Notes: generated from the letters alone by a model not told the origin. Shown: positions 1 through 7,050, numbered from the stretch's first letter. The stretch is DNA of 12,483 nucleotides from CAXXOK01 sp035353615 (GCA_035353615.1 DAOPZY010000064.1:1-12483); one strand, 5' to 3'. Program-made: numbers and translations.

Positions 1-55
1 CGTTATTTTACGCCAGGGGGTTTTTCTGTCTGTCTGTTTATCCTGGGGCAGTGCA

Positions 56-467
56 TGCGCCCCACAAGGGCTTTGCCCTTGACCCGGTTCCGCTGCGGCG
101 GGGGTTTGGCTTTCAATTTGACAATGCGCTATTGTCGCTCGCCTCATAGCCCTGCTGGCTGTTCGCTCGCTTGTTGGATTTACGCTGCGGCGTTGGGCTT
201 GGGGCAGCGCCCCAAGCCCCGGCAAGGGGCTTCGCCCCTGCGCCCCACAAGGGCTTTACCCTTGACCCGGTTCCGCTGCGGCGGGGGTTTGGCTTTCAAT
301 TTGATAATGCGCTATTGTCGCTCGCCTCATAGCCCTGCGGGCTGTTCGCTCGCTTATTGGACTTACGCTGCGGCGTTGGGGTTGGGGCGCTGCCCCAAGC
401 CCCGGCAAGGGGCTTCGCCCCTGCGCCCCACATTGGCTTTGCCCTTGACCCGGTTCCGCTGCGGCGG
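56..467. repeat. 183-bp tandem repeat, two full copies plus a partial third
   Basis: Copy 1 is 56-238, copy 2 is 239-421 and a truncated copy 3 is 422-467. By eye, copies 1 and 2 differ at nine positions (about 95% identical). Each unit begins with GCGCCCCACA and carries small hairpins: AAGGGC/GCCCTT near its start, an 11-bp stem (195-205 with 209-219 in copy 1), and AGGGGC/GCCCCT at its end (225-239). Copy 3 has lost the first hairpin (ACATTGG for ACAAGGG) and stops just before the terminator of the neighbouring gene. The period is a multiple of three, so open frames run through it on both strands. They lack ribosome binding sites and have Cys/Arg/Pro-rich compositions typical of GC-rich non-coding DNA. 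It is most likely an intergenic repeat element, possibly present elsewhere in the genome. Apart from this, bases 1-55 show only a CTGT triplet run (26-37). Confidence 0.85.
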
Positions 468-480
468 AGGAGATATAACA

Positions 481-515
481 AACACCCCTGCCGCTGTGTG
501 TGCGGCAGGGGTGTT
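481..515 (-). terminator. Rho-independent terminator of the surface-protein gene
   Basis: A perfect 14-bp stem (481-494 with 502-515) encloses a 7-base TGTGTGT loop. Read on the minus strand, the stem is followed by TTGTTATATC, a moderately U-rich tail. It lies about 70 bases after the stop codon of the minus-strand surface-protein gene, so it most likely ends that transcript. On the plus strand the nearest T run (527-531) is too far away for a classical terminator in that direction. Confidence 0.75.
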
Positions 516-547
516 CCATTCTTAGCTTTTTGGATGGATCAGAATCC

Positions 548-566
548 GTTAACCCCTTCGGTTAAC
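548..566 (-). other. Small hairpin between stop codon and terminator
   Basis: GTTAACC (548-554) pairs with GGTTAAC (560-566) around a 5-base loop, 17 bases after the stop codon of the minus-strand gene. There is no T tract behind it, so it is probably not a terminator itself. It might protect the mRNA 3' end, which is inference. Confidence 0.45.
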
Positions 567-582
567 CGACCCCGTTTGCGGA

Positions 583-3500
583 TCAGGCGTCCGGATCGTC
601 GCTATGGTTCTGGTACCGGCTGGAACGGCTGGTACGGCGCGGCGTCGGATTGGTCGCATCCCCTTCGGATTCGCTTCCGTCGGCTTTGGTAAACGGATTG
701 GTCGGCGAGCTTGACGAATAGGGGTTTCGGGGCTGCGCGTAGGGGTTCGCGGCCGGCTTGGTGGTTCCGCTGCCGATGCCTGCGCCATTGGCAGGCTCGC
801 CCGTGGGCTTTATATAGGGGCTGTTATCCGGCGCGGGTTTGGCATACGGGTTACCTGCCTGCGCGGGGCGCGCGTACGGGTTGGCTGTTGGCGCGGCGTA
901 GGGTGTGGCTGGCGTGCTGCCGGCTGTGGGCCGGTTGTAGGACGCCGGGCGTGTGTACGCGCCTGTTGTGGAGCCGTAGGCGCTGTTATTTGGCATGCCT
1001 GTGCCGGTGGATGCGCCGTCCTGCTTCTGAGCTGTGCCGGCGGCGGGAGGCGCGGCCACGGCGCGGCGCGCGTAGGGATTGGCTGGGTTGCCCGTGGGAT
1101 TGCCGGTGGGGTTGCCGGTGGGGTTGCCGGTGGGGTTACCGGTGGGGTTACCGCCCGCCTGCCCGTTGCGGCGGCTGGCAGCCGCGTTGCGCGCGGCAAG
1201 CTTGCGCTTCTTATTCTGGCTGAGGGCATACGCGTATACGCCGCCCGCGCCGCCCAGCAAAACGATGCCGCCGATCACAAACCCGAGCCAACCGCTGTCG
1301 GTTTGGGTTTCCTTGCTTTCATCCCCGTAGGAGATGGGGATCATGGTGCCCACCACAAAGGTGGCCGTAGGCGAAGGCGTCGGGGTTGCGGATACCAGCG
1401 GCGCGGTAGGCGTGGCGTAGGGGTTAAAAGGAGCGTAGGAGGCGGAAAGCCCGCTGCTCGGGTTTTGCCACACGCCAAGGTTCCAATCCTCCACCGAGGA
1501 TACCTGCCCCTGCGACGCTGTGCCGCTGCTGCTGGAGCCGGTGCTGCTCGATGTGGTGCCCGATGAGGTGGAGCCGTTGCTGGCCAACCCTTTCAGGTAC
1601 TCGCTGCTGGTGAGGAAGGAGGACAGCTCGGTCAGGTTGAGCACTTTGAAATAGTTCCCGTTCACCCAACCGATGGTTCCGGACTGGTTCAGGTTATACC
1701 AGGTGGTTCCGTCGATCACCTTGGAGCCGAGGATCAGCGCAAAGGCATACTGTTTGAGCGTTTTCAGCTTTGCGCCGTTGCTGCTGGGCGTTGCGCGGAA
1801 ATTGACGGTGGAGGAGGTTACGTAGCCGTAGCTGGAGGCGGCATAGGGATCGTAGGGCTGCACGGTGCCTGCGGCCGTAGGCGTAGCCGTTGCCAGCGAA
1901 GCCTTGTAGGCTTCAACTTCCTTATCGCTCAGCTTGCGGAGCTGGTCGGCGCGCACATAACCGTTGGTGGAGCCGTAGCGCGTCACATGCCAGCCGTAGT
2001 TTTCGTTGTACACCTGACCGGATACAGACACGATCGTATCCTTGGCAAGCCAGAGGGACACGTTGGCGTAGGCGGCGGGCACGGTGCGCAGGGGCACGTC
2101 GCCCAGCGAAATGTAGTAGCCGGAAAGCTGCGCCGGCACCGAGGTGGGCGTGGCGGTCGGCGTGGGGGTTGCGGTCGCGTGCGCCTTTTGATAGGCTGCA
2201 ATCAGCGCCGCCGCTTCCTGATCGGTCGCGTGGCGCACGGCGCTGTCCTGCACCAGGCCGATCATGGACTTGCCCAGAACGGTTTGCGCGCCGCTCCACA
2301 CCACGCTGTTGGCGGTGGTTTGCCCGTTCAGGTACAAAAGCGTATCTGCGGGCAGCGTGGCGATAATGGAAGCGTCGTCCAGGGTTACATCCTTGCGCAG
2401 GGCCGTTTGCACGGTTGTCAGGGCATAGCCGACATACATATTGGTGGCGGCCGGGGTTGCGGACGCGCTGACGGTCGGCGAGGGCGAGGCCGAAGGCGTG
2501 GGCGAATCGGTGTGGGTGAAGCTGACGGTGGGCGTAGCGGTCGCCGTAGCGGTTTGCGTGGGTTCTGCAGTCGGGCTGTCTGTAGGGGTCACGGTGGGCG
2601 TTAAGGTGGGCGTTAAGGTTGGCGTGGGTACGGCGAGATAGGCGGCAACCTCGGCTTCCGTCATGGCGCGCAGATAATCCGCGCGGATATACCCGGCGAC
2701 GTTTTCAAAGCTGGTTTTGTGCCATGCCACGTCGCCCACATAATTTTGCCCTTCAACATACAGTACGGTTTCGGCGGGTATCACGCCAAGGAGGCTGTCG
2801 CTGCCCGCGCCTGCGGCCAGCGGGGCTTCCCCAACGGTGATGAAATAGCCGGTCACCTGCGCGGGCGGCGGGGTTCCGGTGGGCGTTTCAGATGGCGTTT
2901 CAGTGGGGGTTGCGGTTGCGGGCGGGGCCTCGGTTTCGGTGCCGGGCACGGGGCTTGGCTGAGAATAGTTATACGCGTCGCTATCCTCCTGCGTCAGGGT
3001 ATCGATCAGGCTGTTCCACACATAGCAATCAGTGCCGTTGTAGCTGATCTGCGCCCATGTGCGCACTGTGCCGTTGCTGTCCGTTACGTCCAGCGTGCCG
3101 TACACCCAAACGTACGTGCCGCTGTCCACATCCGCGAACGCTTTTTTGCTGTTGGTATCCGTCTCTGTGCGGAAATTGGCCACAATGTTGGTAACGGCAT
3201 ACCGGTTGACCGGAATCAGCACCGGCGCGGGGGTCTCCGTTGCCGGTTCGGGAGTGGTTTCCACAGGCGTTTCTGTGACGACCGGCTCAGTGGGTTGCTC
3301 CACGGGCGGCGCGGTCGGCTCTTCTACCGGCGGGGCGGTGGATTCTACAACCGGCGGCTCAGTCGATTCCACGGGCGGTTCCGTCGGAGGTTCCGTCGGC
3401 GGCGCGGTCGGCTGTTCAACCGGAACTTCGCTAAACTCAAACGTGACGCTGGCAATGTCAACGGAGCCGTCGTCGGCAACCGTCACATCCACGGAAGCGG

Positions 3501-4332
3501 GGCTGCCGTCGCTTAACACATAGCCCTCCGGCACCAGCCCAAAATCCGGCGATATGGTGTGCGTGCCGGGGTCCAGCTCCAGGGTTTGCGTATTGGCAAG
3601 CTCGTTGCCGCCAGCATCGGTGTAGCTGACGGTCACGGTGCCCTTTTTGGGGGTTTGGGGCTTGCTGAACAGGAATGTCACGCTGGAGGGGTTGGCCGCG
3701 CCGGTTTCATCCACGGTAACCGCAACGCCGTCGTCGCCTTGCAGCGTATAGCCTTCCGGCACCACGGAGGGGTCCACGGTGACAACGTTATTGGCGTTGT
3801 AGTAGGCTGTAAACGTGGTGGAATACAGCACGTTGCCGGGATCGTCCGCATCCACGTACTGCACGGGGACGCTCGCGGGCGCAACCTCCGGGGGCATTGC
3901 CGCGGCGGAAACATACAGGTAGTAGGTATCGATGGCGACCCCGTCCTCCTGATAGGCGGTAATCAGGGTCGGCGCGCCGGTATAGTCCACTACCGTCGCG
4001 TCCGGCATGATTTCCGTGCCGTCCGGCGGGTCAAAGGTATAGGTGCTGGCGCCGTTGGGCACGATGCTCAGCGTCATGGGAAATGAGAACGCTTCCACGG
4101 GCACCGTGACCCAGTAGGCCTTGTTGCCGGTAGGGTCGGTGGTAGGCGAAGCGGCCATGCTCGTCATTTCGCCATCCTCAGCCGTCTTATAATTGACGGA
4201 TACGGTTGGCATGGAAGCAAGTTCTTCCCCTGTGAGGGCGAGCGCGGGCGCGGCAAATTGCCAAAGCGCCATCATGAGGCAAATCGTCCATGCTGCCAGG
4301 CGACGCAGCGAGGAGCCGGCGCGATGTTTCAT
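583..4332 (-). CDS. Large secreted SH3-domain surface protein with C-terminal membrane anchor
   Basis: This 1249-residue protein starts with a signal peptide (basic N-end, hydrophobic 12-28, likely cleavage after A-L-A at 30-32). Residues about 40-145 form an unrecognised region. Two related beta-rich modules follow (about 153-223 and 231-302), sharing V-x-Y-x-D, V-P-E-G-Y and S-V-T-F signatures reminiscent of MucBP-like repeats. A Pro/Glu/Thr linker (303-374) leads to five SH3-like domains (about 375-445, 493-558, 632-700, 737-802, 835-900). The last is the most canonical bacterial SH3 (V-N-F-R near 843-846, G-W-V near 888-890). Mucin-like Thr/Pro/Ala linkers separate them. After a Ser-rich stretch comes one transmembrane helix (about 1014-1037), then KKRK, which by the positive-inside rule puts the 211-residue tail in the cytoplasm. 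That tail is low in complexity, with NPTG and NPY repeats. No LPxTG motif is present. SH3-type domains often bind cell-wall peptides, so a wall-contacting or adhesive role is inferred. The ATG is supported by AAGGAGG 10 bases upstream. Confidence 0.9.
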   Translation of the reverse strand: MKHRAGSSLRRLAAWTICLMMALWQFAAPALALTGEELASMPTVSVNYKTAEDGEMTSMAASPTTDPTGNKAYWVTVPVEAFSFPMTLSIVPNGASTYTFDPPDGTEIMPDATVVDYTGAPTLITAYQEDGVAIDTYYLYVSAAAMPPEVAPASVPVQYVDADDPGNVLYSTTFTAYYNANNVVTVDPSVVPEGYTLQGDDGVAVTVDETGAANPSSVTFLFSKPQTPKKGTVTVSYTDAGGNELANTQTLELDPGTHTISPDFGLVPEGYVLSDGSPASVDVTVADDGSVDIASVTFEFSEVPVEQPTAPPTEPPTEPPVESTEPPVVESTAPPVEEPTAPPVEQPTEPVVTETPVETTPEPATETPAPVLIPVNRYAVTNIVANFRTETDTNSKKAFADVDSGTYVWVYGTLDVTDSNGTVRTWAQISYNGTDCYVWNSLIDTLTQEDSDAYNYSQPSPVPGTETEAPPATATPTETPSETPTGTPPPAQVTGYFITVGEAPLAAGAGSDSLLGVIPAETVLYVEGQNYVGDVAWHKTSFENVAGYIRADYLRAMTEAEVAAYLAVPTPTLTPTLTPTVTPTDSPTAEPTQTATATATPTVSFTHTDSPTPSASPSPTVSASATPAATNMYVGYALTTVQTALRKDVTLDDASIIATLPADTLLYLNGQTTANSVVWSGAQTVLGKSMIGLVQDSAVRHATDQEAAALIAAYQKAHATATPTPTATPTSVPAQLSGYYISLGDVPLRTVPAAYANVSLWLAKDTIVSVSGQVYNENYGWHVTRYGSTNGYVRADQLRKLSDKEVEAYKASLATATPTAAGTVQPYDPYAASSYGYVTSSTVNFRATPSSNGAKLKTLKQYAFALILGSKVIDGTTWYNLNQSGTIGWVNGNYFKVLNLTELSSFLTSSEYLKGLASNGSTSSGTTSSSTGSSSSGTASQGQVSSVEDWNLGVWQNPSSGLSASYAPFNPYATPTAPLVSATPTPSPTATFVVGTMIPISYGDESKETQTDSGWLGFVIGGIVLLGGAGGVYAYALSQNKKRKLAARNAAASRRNGQAGGNPTGNPTGNPTGNPTGNPTGNPANPYARRAVAAPPAAGTAQKQDGASTGTGMPNNSAYGSTTGAYTRPASYNRPTAGSTPATPYAAPTANPYARPAQAGNPYAKPAPDNSPYIKPTGEPANGAGIGSGTTKPAANPYAQPRNPYSSSSPTNPFTKADGSESEGDATNPTPRRTSRSSRYQNHSDDPDA
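1088..1147 (-). repeat. 12-bp tandem repeat encoding (NPTG)5
   Basis: Five consecutive 12-bp units begin at 1088, 1100, 1112, 1124 and 1136. The three middle units are identical (TTGCCGGTGGGG on the plus strand). They encode five NPTG tetrapeptides at residues 1062-1081 of the surface protein, just inside the membrane. The perfect repetition suggests that copy number can change by slippage without shifting the frame. Confidence 0.9.
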
Positions 4333-4342
4333 CCTTGTTGTT

Positions 4343-4349
4343 CCTCCTT
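4343..4349 (-). promoter_or_regulatory. Ribosome binding site of the surface-protein gene
   Basis: AAGGAGG on the minus strand, 10 bases before the ATG at 4332. This full-consensus site fixes the start codon and suggests efficient translation. Confidence 0.85.
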
Positions 4350-4397
4350 GTCCAAAGGGCGTAAAGGGTTTGGGGGAAAGCGGCCTTTGTTGCCTTC

Positions 4398-4426
4398 ATT
4401 GTAACGGGTTGGTAACGTATTGTCAA
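4398..4426 (-). promoter_or_regulatory. Sigma-A type promoter of the surface-protein gene
   Basis: On the minus strand there is a perfect -35 TTGACA (4421-4426), a 17-base spacer and a -10 TACAAT (4398-4403, one mismatch to TATAAT). The predicted start near 4391 gives a leader of about 58 bases. The near-consensus match implies strong expression by the housekeeping sigma factor. Confidence 0.85.
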
Positions 4427-4533
4427 GGCGTAAACATGTGGGCAACAAAGGGTTTCCAAGCAATTTGCGGGTTTGCGGGCGGCAAAATGTTACGAATGTT
4501 TTTCGGATGCGCAAGGGTTCCGGGACCGCTGTG

Positions 4534-4539
4534 TAGAAT
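4534..4539 (+). promoter_or_regulatory. Possible -10 element for the Nudix gene
   Basis: TAGAAT stands about 33 bases before the start codon of the Nudix gene, in the divergent intergenic region. I see no good -35 hexamer at the usual spacing and no extended -10. It is a weak candidate, suggested mainly because a plus-strand promoter is needed here. Confidence 0.3.
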
Positions 4540-4571
4540 AGAGAATTATTCGCATAGGGAGGCGATTGCCC

Positions 4572-5162
4572 ATGTCAAACCATCCCAACCCCGCCCCGAA
4601 CCCCGAGGACAGCGCCATTCTGGAAACCCCTTTACGGGACGAGCTGGTGTTTCACGGCGCCCTGATTGATGTTACCCATATGACGGTTCGCCTGCCCAAT
4701 GGGCGGGAAGCCCTGCGGGAGGTCGTGCGCCACAAGGGCGCGGCGGCGGTGGTGCCCGTGGATGCGGACGGCTTTGTGACGCTGGTGCGCCAGCACCGCG
4801 TGGTGGTGGATCAGGTAACGCTGGAAATCCCCGCCGGGAAGCTGGACCATGTGGGGGAGGACCCCCTCGCGTGCGCCCATCGGGAGCTGGAGGAGGAAAC
4901 CGGCCTTCGCGCCCGGCATATGGACCTGCTTTGCCCCATGATTACCACCCCCGGCTTTTGCACGGAAAAGGTGAGCATTTACCTTGCCACCGGCCTCAGC
5001 CGTTACCACGCCCACTTGGATGAGGACGAGTTTTTGAACGTGGTGCGCATGCCGCTGGAAGAAGCGGTTTCGCGCGCGATGCGCGGCGAGCTGAACGATG
5101 GCAAAACCTCCCTGGGCCTGCTAATGGCCTGGGTGCGGCTGAAGGGCTGCGGCCCGGCCTGA
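4572..5162 (+). CDS. Nudix hydrolase, ADP-ribose pyrophosphatase type
   Basis: This 196-residue protein matches the usual length of the NudF/ADP-ribose pyrophosphatase family, which cleaves ADP-ribose to AMP and ribose 5-phosphate as cytoplasmic housekeeping of nucleotide derivatives. The Nudix box runs from G89 to L112: E96, then R104-E105-L106-E107-E108-E109-T110-G111-L112, with the metal-binding glutamates in place. The spacing from the first Gly to the first Glu is six residues instead of the canonical five. The E-I-P-A-G-K lead-in (85-90) and the T-P-G-F-C-T-E-K segment (126-133), with a proline about 15 residues after the box, are typical of the ADP-ribose subgroup. The ATG is preceded by AGGGAGG (4556-4562) at 9 bases. 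An in-frame TTG at 4566 lies too close to that site. It is the first plus-strand gene, divergent from the surface-protein gene. Substrate assignment is by family and not certain. Confidence 0.88.
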   Translation: MSNHPNPAPNPEDSAILETPLRDELVFHGALIDVTHMTVRLPNGREALREVVRHKGAAAVVPVDADGFVTLVRQHRVVVDQVTLEIPAGKLDHVGEDPLACAHRELEEETGLRARHMDLLCPMITTPGFCTEKVSIYLATGLSRYHAHLDEDEFLNVVRMPLEEAVSRAMRGELNDGKTSLGLLMAWVRLKGCGPA

Positions 5163-5202
5163 ACCGATCCCCGCATATACAAAACGGATCATGCACGGGT
5201 TT

Positions 5203-5235
5203 CTGTCCCGCGCTTTCAAACAGCGCGGAAAACAG
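5203..5235. other. Hairpin between the Nudix gene and the small membrane protein
   Basis: CCGCGCT (5208-5214) pairs with AGCGCGG (5222-5228) around a 7-base loop. CTGT (5203-5206) and ACAG (5232-5235) can extend it across a small internal loop. A-rich rather than T-rich sequence follows, so it is not a clear terminator. It may partly attenuate read-through or stabilise mRNA ends. Confidence 0.4.
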
Positions 5236-5261
5236 CCCGCCAGAGAGGAGGAATCCCGCCT

Positions 5262-5414
5262 GTGAACCCAACCTCCAAACATTCCCGCAAGCCCCGTTCC
5301 GGCTATTTTTGGCTGATGTTTCTGCTGTTTGCGCTGCTCGTGGTAGGGCTTTTTCTGCTGATCGCGGGGATCCTCGGCGGCGGCCCGCCGCTTTGGCCCA
5401 CGGTTTCCGCCTGA
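5262..5414 (+). CDS. Small single-pass membrane protein, unknown function
   Basis: A 50-codon frame starts at GTG with a strong GAGGAGG site (5245-5251) 10 bases upstream, which is the main reason to believe it. The N-terminus is basic (K6, R9, K10, R12). Residues 15-38 form one strongly hydrophobic helix rich in Phe and Leu, and a short Gly/Pro tail (GGGPP at 39-43) ends the protein. By the positive-inside rule the N-terminus is cytoplasmic and the short tail outside. I do not recognise a family. It sits between the Nudix and acetyltransferase genes on the same strand, about 100 bases from each, and is probably co-transcribed. No function is assigned. Confidence 0.65.
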   Translation: MNPTSKHSRKPRSGYFWLMFLLFALLVVGLFLLIAGILGGGPPLWPTVSA

Positions 5415-5522
5415 GCGCGAAACCGGCCCGCGCGCCCCAACCGCCGGGGCGGCGAAGGGCGTTGTCCGCGCCGCTGCCGCAACCCAGTAGCCCTACTCTA
5501 AAGGTAAGGAAGCTGCCGCCAC

Positions 5523-6107
5523 ATGCTGATCGATACCGATATTTTTGCCCAACTGCCCACCCTGCGCGCGCCCCGCGTGACCCTGCGCGCGGCGCGCATG
5601 TCCGACGCGGCGGATATGTACGCCTATTCCCGCGACCCGGAGGTGGCCCGGCACGTGCTGTGGGACGCGCATACCTCGATTCACCAAACGCGCGGATACC
5701 TGCGTTACATCATTCGCCAGTACCGCTACGGCGAACCCTCGACCTTTGTGATTGAGCTGAACGCCGAACGGCGTGTGATCGGCACCATCGGCCTCATGTG
5801 GGTGCAGAAAGAAAACCGGTCCGCCGAGGTGGGGTACAGCCTGAGCCGCGCGTATTGGAATCAGGGGCTGATGACGGAAGCCCTGAATGCCTTGCTCCGT
5901 TTTTGCTTTGAAACCATGCGCCTTAACCGCGTGGAGGCCCAGCATGAAGCGGACAACCCCGCGAGCGGCGCCGTGATGCGACACGCCGGCATGCGCCGCG
6001 AAGGGGTGCTGCGCCAGCGGATTTACAACAAGGGGCGTTTTGTGGACGTGGAGCTGTACGCGATTCTGCGTGCCGAATATGAGGCGCTCCATGCCAAAGG
6101 AGGCTGA
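5523..6107 (+). CDS. GNAT-family N-acetyltransferase, RimJ/RimL type
   Basis: This 194-residue protein has the RimJ/RimL-like layout: an N-terminal L-x-A-P-R-V-T-L-R-A strand (14-23), D-A-x-D-M-Y (28-33), an acetyl-CoA binding region with A-E-V-G-Y-S-L (101-107) and W-N-Q-G-L-M-T-E-A-L (112-121), and the C-terminal N-P-A-S-G-A-V-M-R-H-A-G-M (145-157) followed by R-E-G-V-L-R (159-164). Such enzymes move an acetyl group from acetyl-CoA to N-terminal amines of ribosomal proteins or to small-molecule amines. The substrate cannot be read from the sequence, so I give no gene symbol. The ATG follows AAGGAAG (5506-5512) at 10 bases. The lipoprotein gene starts 2 bases after its stop, with its ribosome binding site inside this coding region, so the two are very likely translationally coupled. 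Confidence 0.88.
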   Translation: MLIDTDIFAQLPTLRAPRVTLRAARMSDAADMYAYSRDPEVARHVLWDAHTSIHQTRGYLRYIIRQYRYGEPSTFVIELNAERRVIGTIGLMWVQKENRSAEVGYSLSRAYWNQGLMTEALNALLRFCFETMRLNRVEAQHEADNPASGAVMRHAGMRREGVLRQRIYNKGRFVDVELYAILRAEYEALHAKGG

Positions 6108-6109
6108 AC

Positions 6110-6997
6110 ATGGCTGGATATCGTCAAACGGGAAACGGCGGCGCGCCTAAATACAAGCAGTCCCGTACGCCTGCGGCTTGTAAGCAAACCGGAAGCGCGC
6201 GGCGCGCGGCCCTGCTGGTCGCCTGTCTGTTGCTCGCGCTCACGCTCAGCGCGTGTTCCTCAAGCCCTTCCTCCGCGTATAACCGGGCGATTTCGACCTT
6301 TGCCGCGGGTAACTATGCCGACGCGGCCACCGCCTTTGACAAGCTGGGCGATTATCAGCAGGCCGCCACCTACGCCGCCTACGCGCACGGGCTGGTGCTT
6401 TACGATCAGGGGGATTTCGCCGCGGCGGAACCGTACTTTGAAAAAACGCAGGATTTTATGTACGGAAAGCAACGTTACCAGTACTGCCACGCCTGTGTGC
6501 TGGAAAAGGCGGAAAAATTTGACGAGGCCGCCGAAGGATACCGAGCGCTGGGCGAATTTGAGGACGCGCCCGCCCGGGCCGCCTATTGCACCGCCCGCGC
6601 CGCCGAAGCCAAAGAAGATTACGAAACCGCGCTGTTTGATTATGCCGACGCCGGAACCTATTCCGACGCGCCCACAAGGCTGGATAACCTGCAAACGCAG
6701 GTGTACGACCACGCCATGGAGCTGAAAACCGCGAAGGATTACGAGCAGGCGCTTCAATGGTTTGGCTTGCTGGGCGATTATTTTGATACGCAGGCGCAGG
6801 CGATGGAGTGTAAAAACTTTTTGCGCGACCAGCAGTACGATCAGGCGGATGCTTATGAAAACCAGGGCGAGCTGAAGAAAGCTTACGATATTTTTTCCGG
6901 GCTGAGCGGATACCGGGACGCGGACACCCGCGCCAACGAGCTGGCCGTCAAGCTGGGCATCGCCGTAGAGGAAGACGACACGGTCCCCGCGGAATAG
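6110..6997 (+). CDS. TPR-like repeat lipoprotein
   Basis: This 295-residue protein has a basic N-region, a hydrophobic stretch (about 33-46) and a lipobox L-S-A-C with the lipidated Cys at 49, followed by Ser-rich sequence. It is therefore probably exported and anchored to the outer face of the membrane. The N-region before the hydrophobic core is about 32 residues, longer than usual for a lipoprotein signal. No later start codon with a ribosome binding site is seen, and AAAGGAGG (6096-6103) sits 6 bases before this ATG. The rest is built of degenerate helical repeats of tetratricopeptide type, recurring as L-G-D/E-Y/F-x-D/Q-A with Ala- and Tyr-rich helices (around 79-86, 147-153, 181-187, 220-226, 265-271). 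These usually mediate protein-protein contact. It ends in an acidic tail. It is coupled to the acetyltransferase upstream. No specific partner can be inferred. Confidence 0.8.
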   Translation: MAGYRQTGNGGAPKYKQSRTPAACKQTGSARRAALLVACLLLALTLSACSSSPSSAYNRAISTFAAGNYADAATAFDKLGDYQQAATYAAYAHGLVLYDQGDFAAAEPYFEKTQDFMYGKQRYQYCHACVLEKAEKFDEAAEGYRALGEFEDAPARAAYCTARAAEAKEDYETALFDYADAGTYSDAPTRLDNLQTQVYDHAMELKTAKDYEQALQWFGLLGDYFDTQAQAMECKNFLRDQQYDQADAYENQGELKKAYDIFSGLSGYRDADTRANELAVKLGIAVEEDDTVPAE

Positions 6998-7022
6998 CGG
7001 CGGGCCGGAGTCCGATCGCCTC

Positions 7023-7050
7023 TTGCCGCCCCACGCCGACTCGGCGGCAA
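7023..7050. other. Hairpin after the lipoprotein gene
   Basis: TTGCCGCC (7023-7030) pairs perfectly with GGCGGCAA (7043-7050) around a 12-base loop, 26 bases after the lipoprotein stop codon. A competing inner stem, CGCCG with CGGCG (7034-7046), uses some of the same bases. The absence of a T tract argues against intrinsic termination, although a weak or Rho-dependent end is possible. Confidence 0.4.

Noticed and set aside
56..467. CRISPR array or transposon
   Set aside because: The units are 183 bp, directly abutting and without unique spacers. There is no cas gene, transposase or clear terminal inverted repeat.
55..525. Plus-strand open frame of 156 codons across the tandem repeat, and a minus-strand frame at 256-519
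   Set aside because: There is no ribosome binding site, the products are Cys/Arg/Pro-rich repeats of the DNA unit, the plus-strand frame crosses the terminator stem, and frames stay open on both strands because the period is divisible by three.
2719..3516. Long plus-strand frames opposite the surface-protein gene
   Set aside because: They mirror the Pro/Thr-rich coding sequence and have no ribosome binding sites. The minus-strand gene has a signal peptide, domains, promoter and terminator.
4566..4571. TTG start two codons earlier for the Nudix gene
   Set aside because: It lies only 3 bases after AGGGAGG, whereas the ATG at 4572 has a 9-base spacing.
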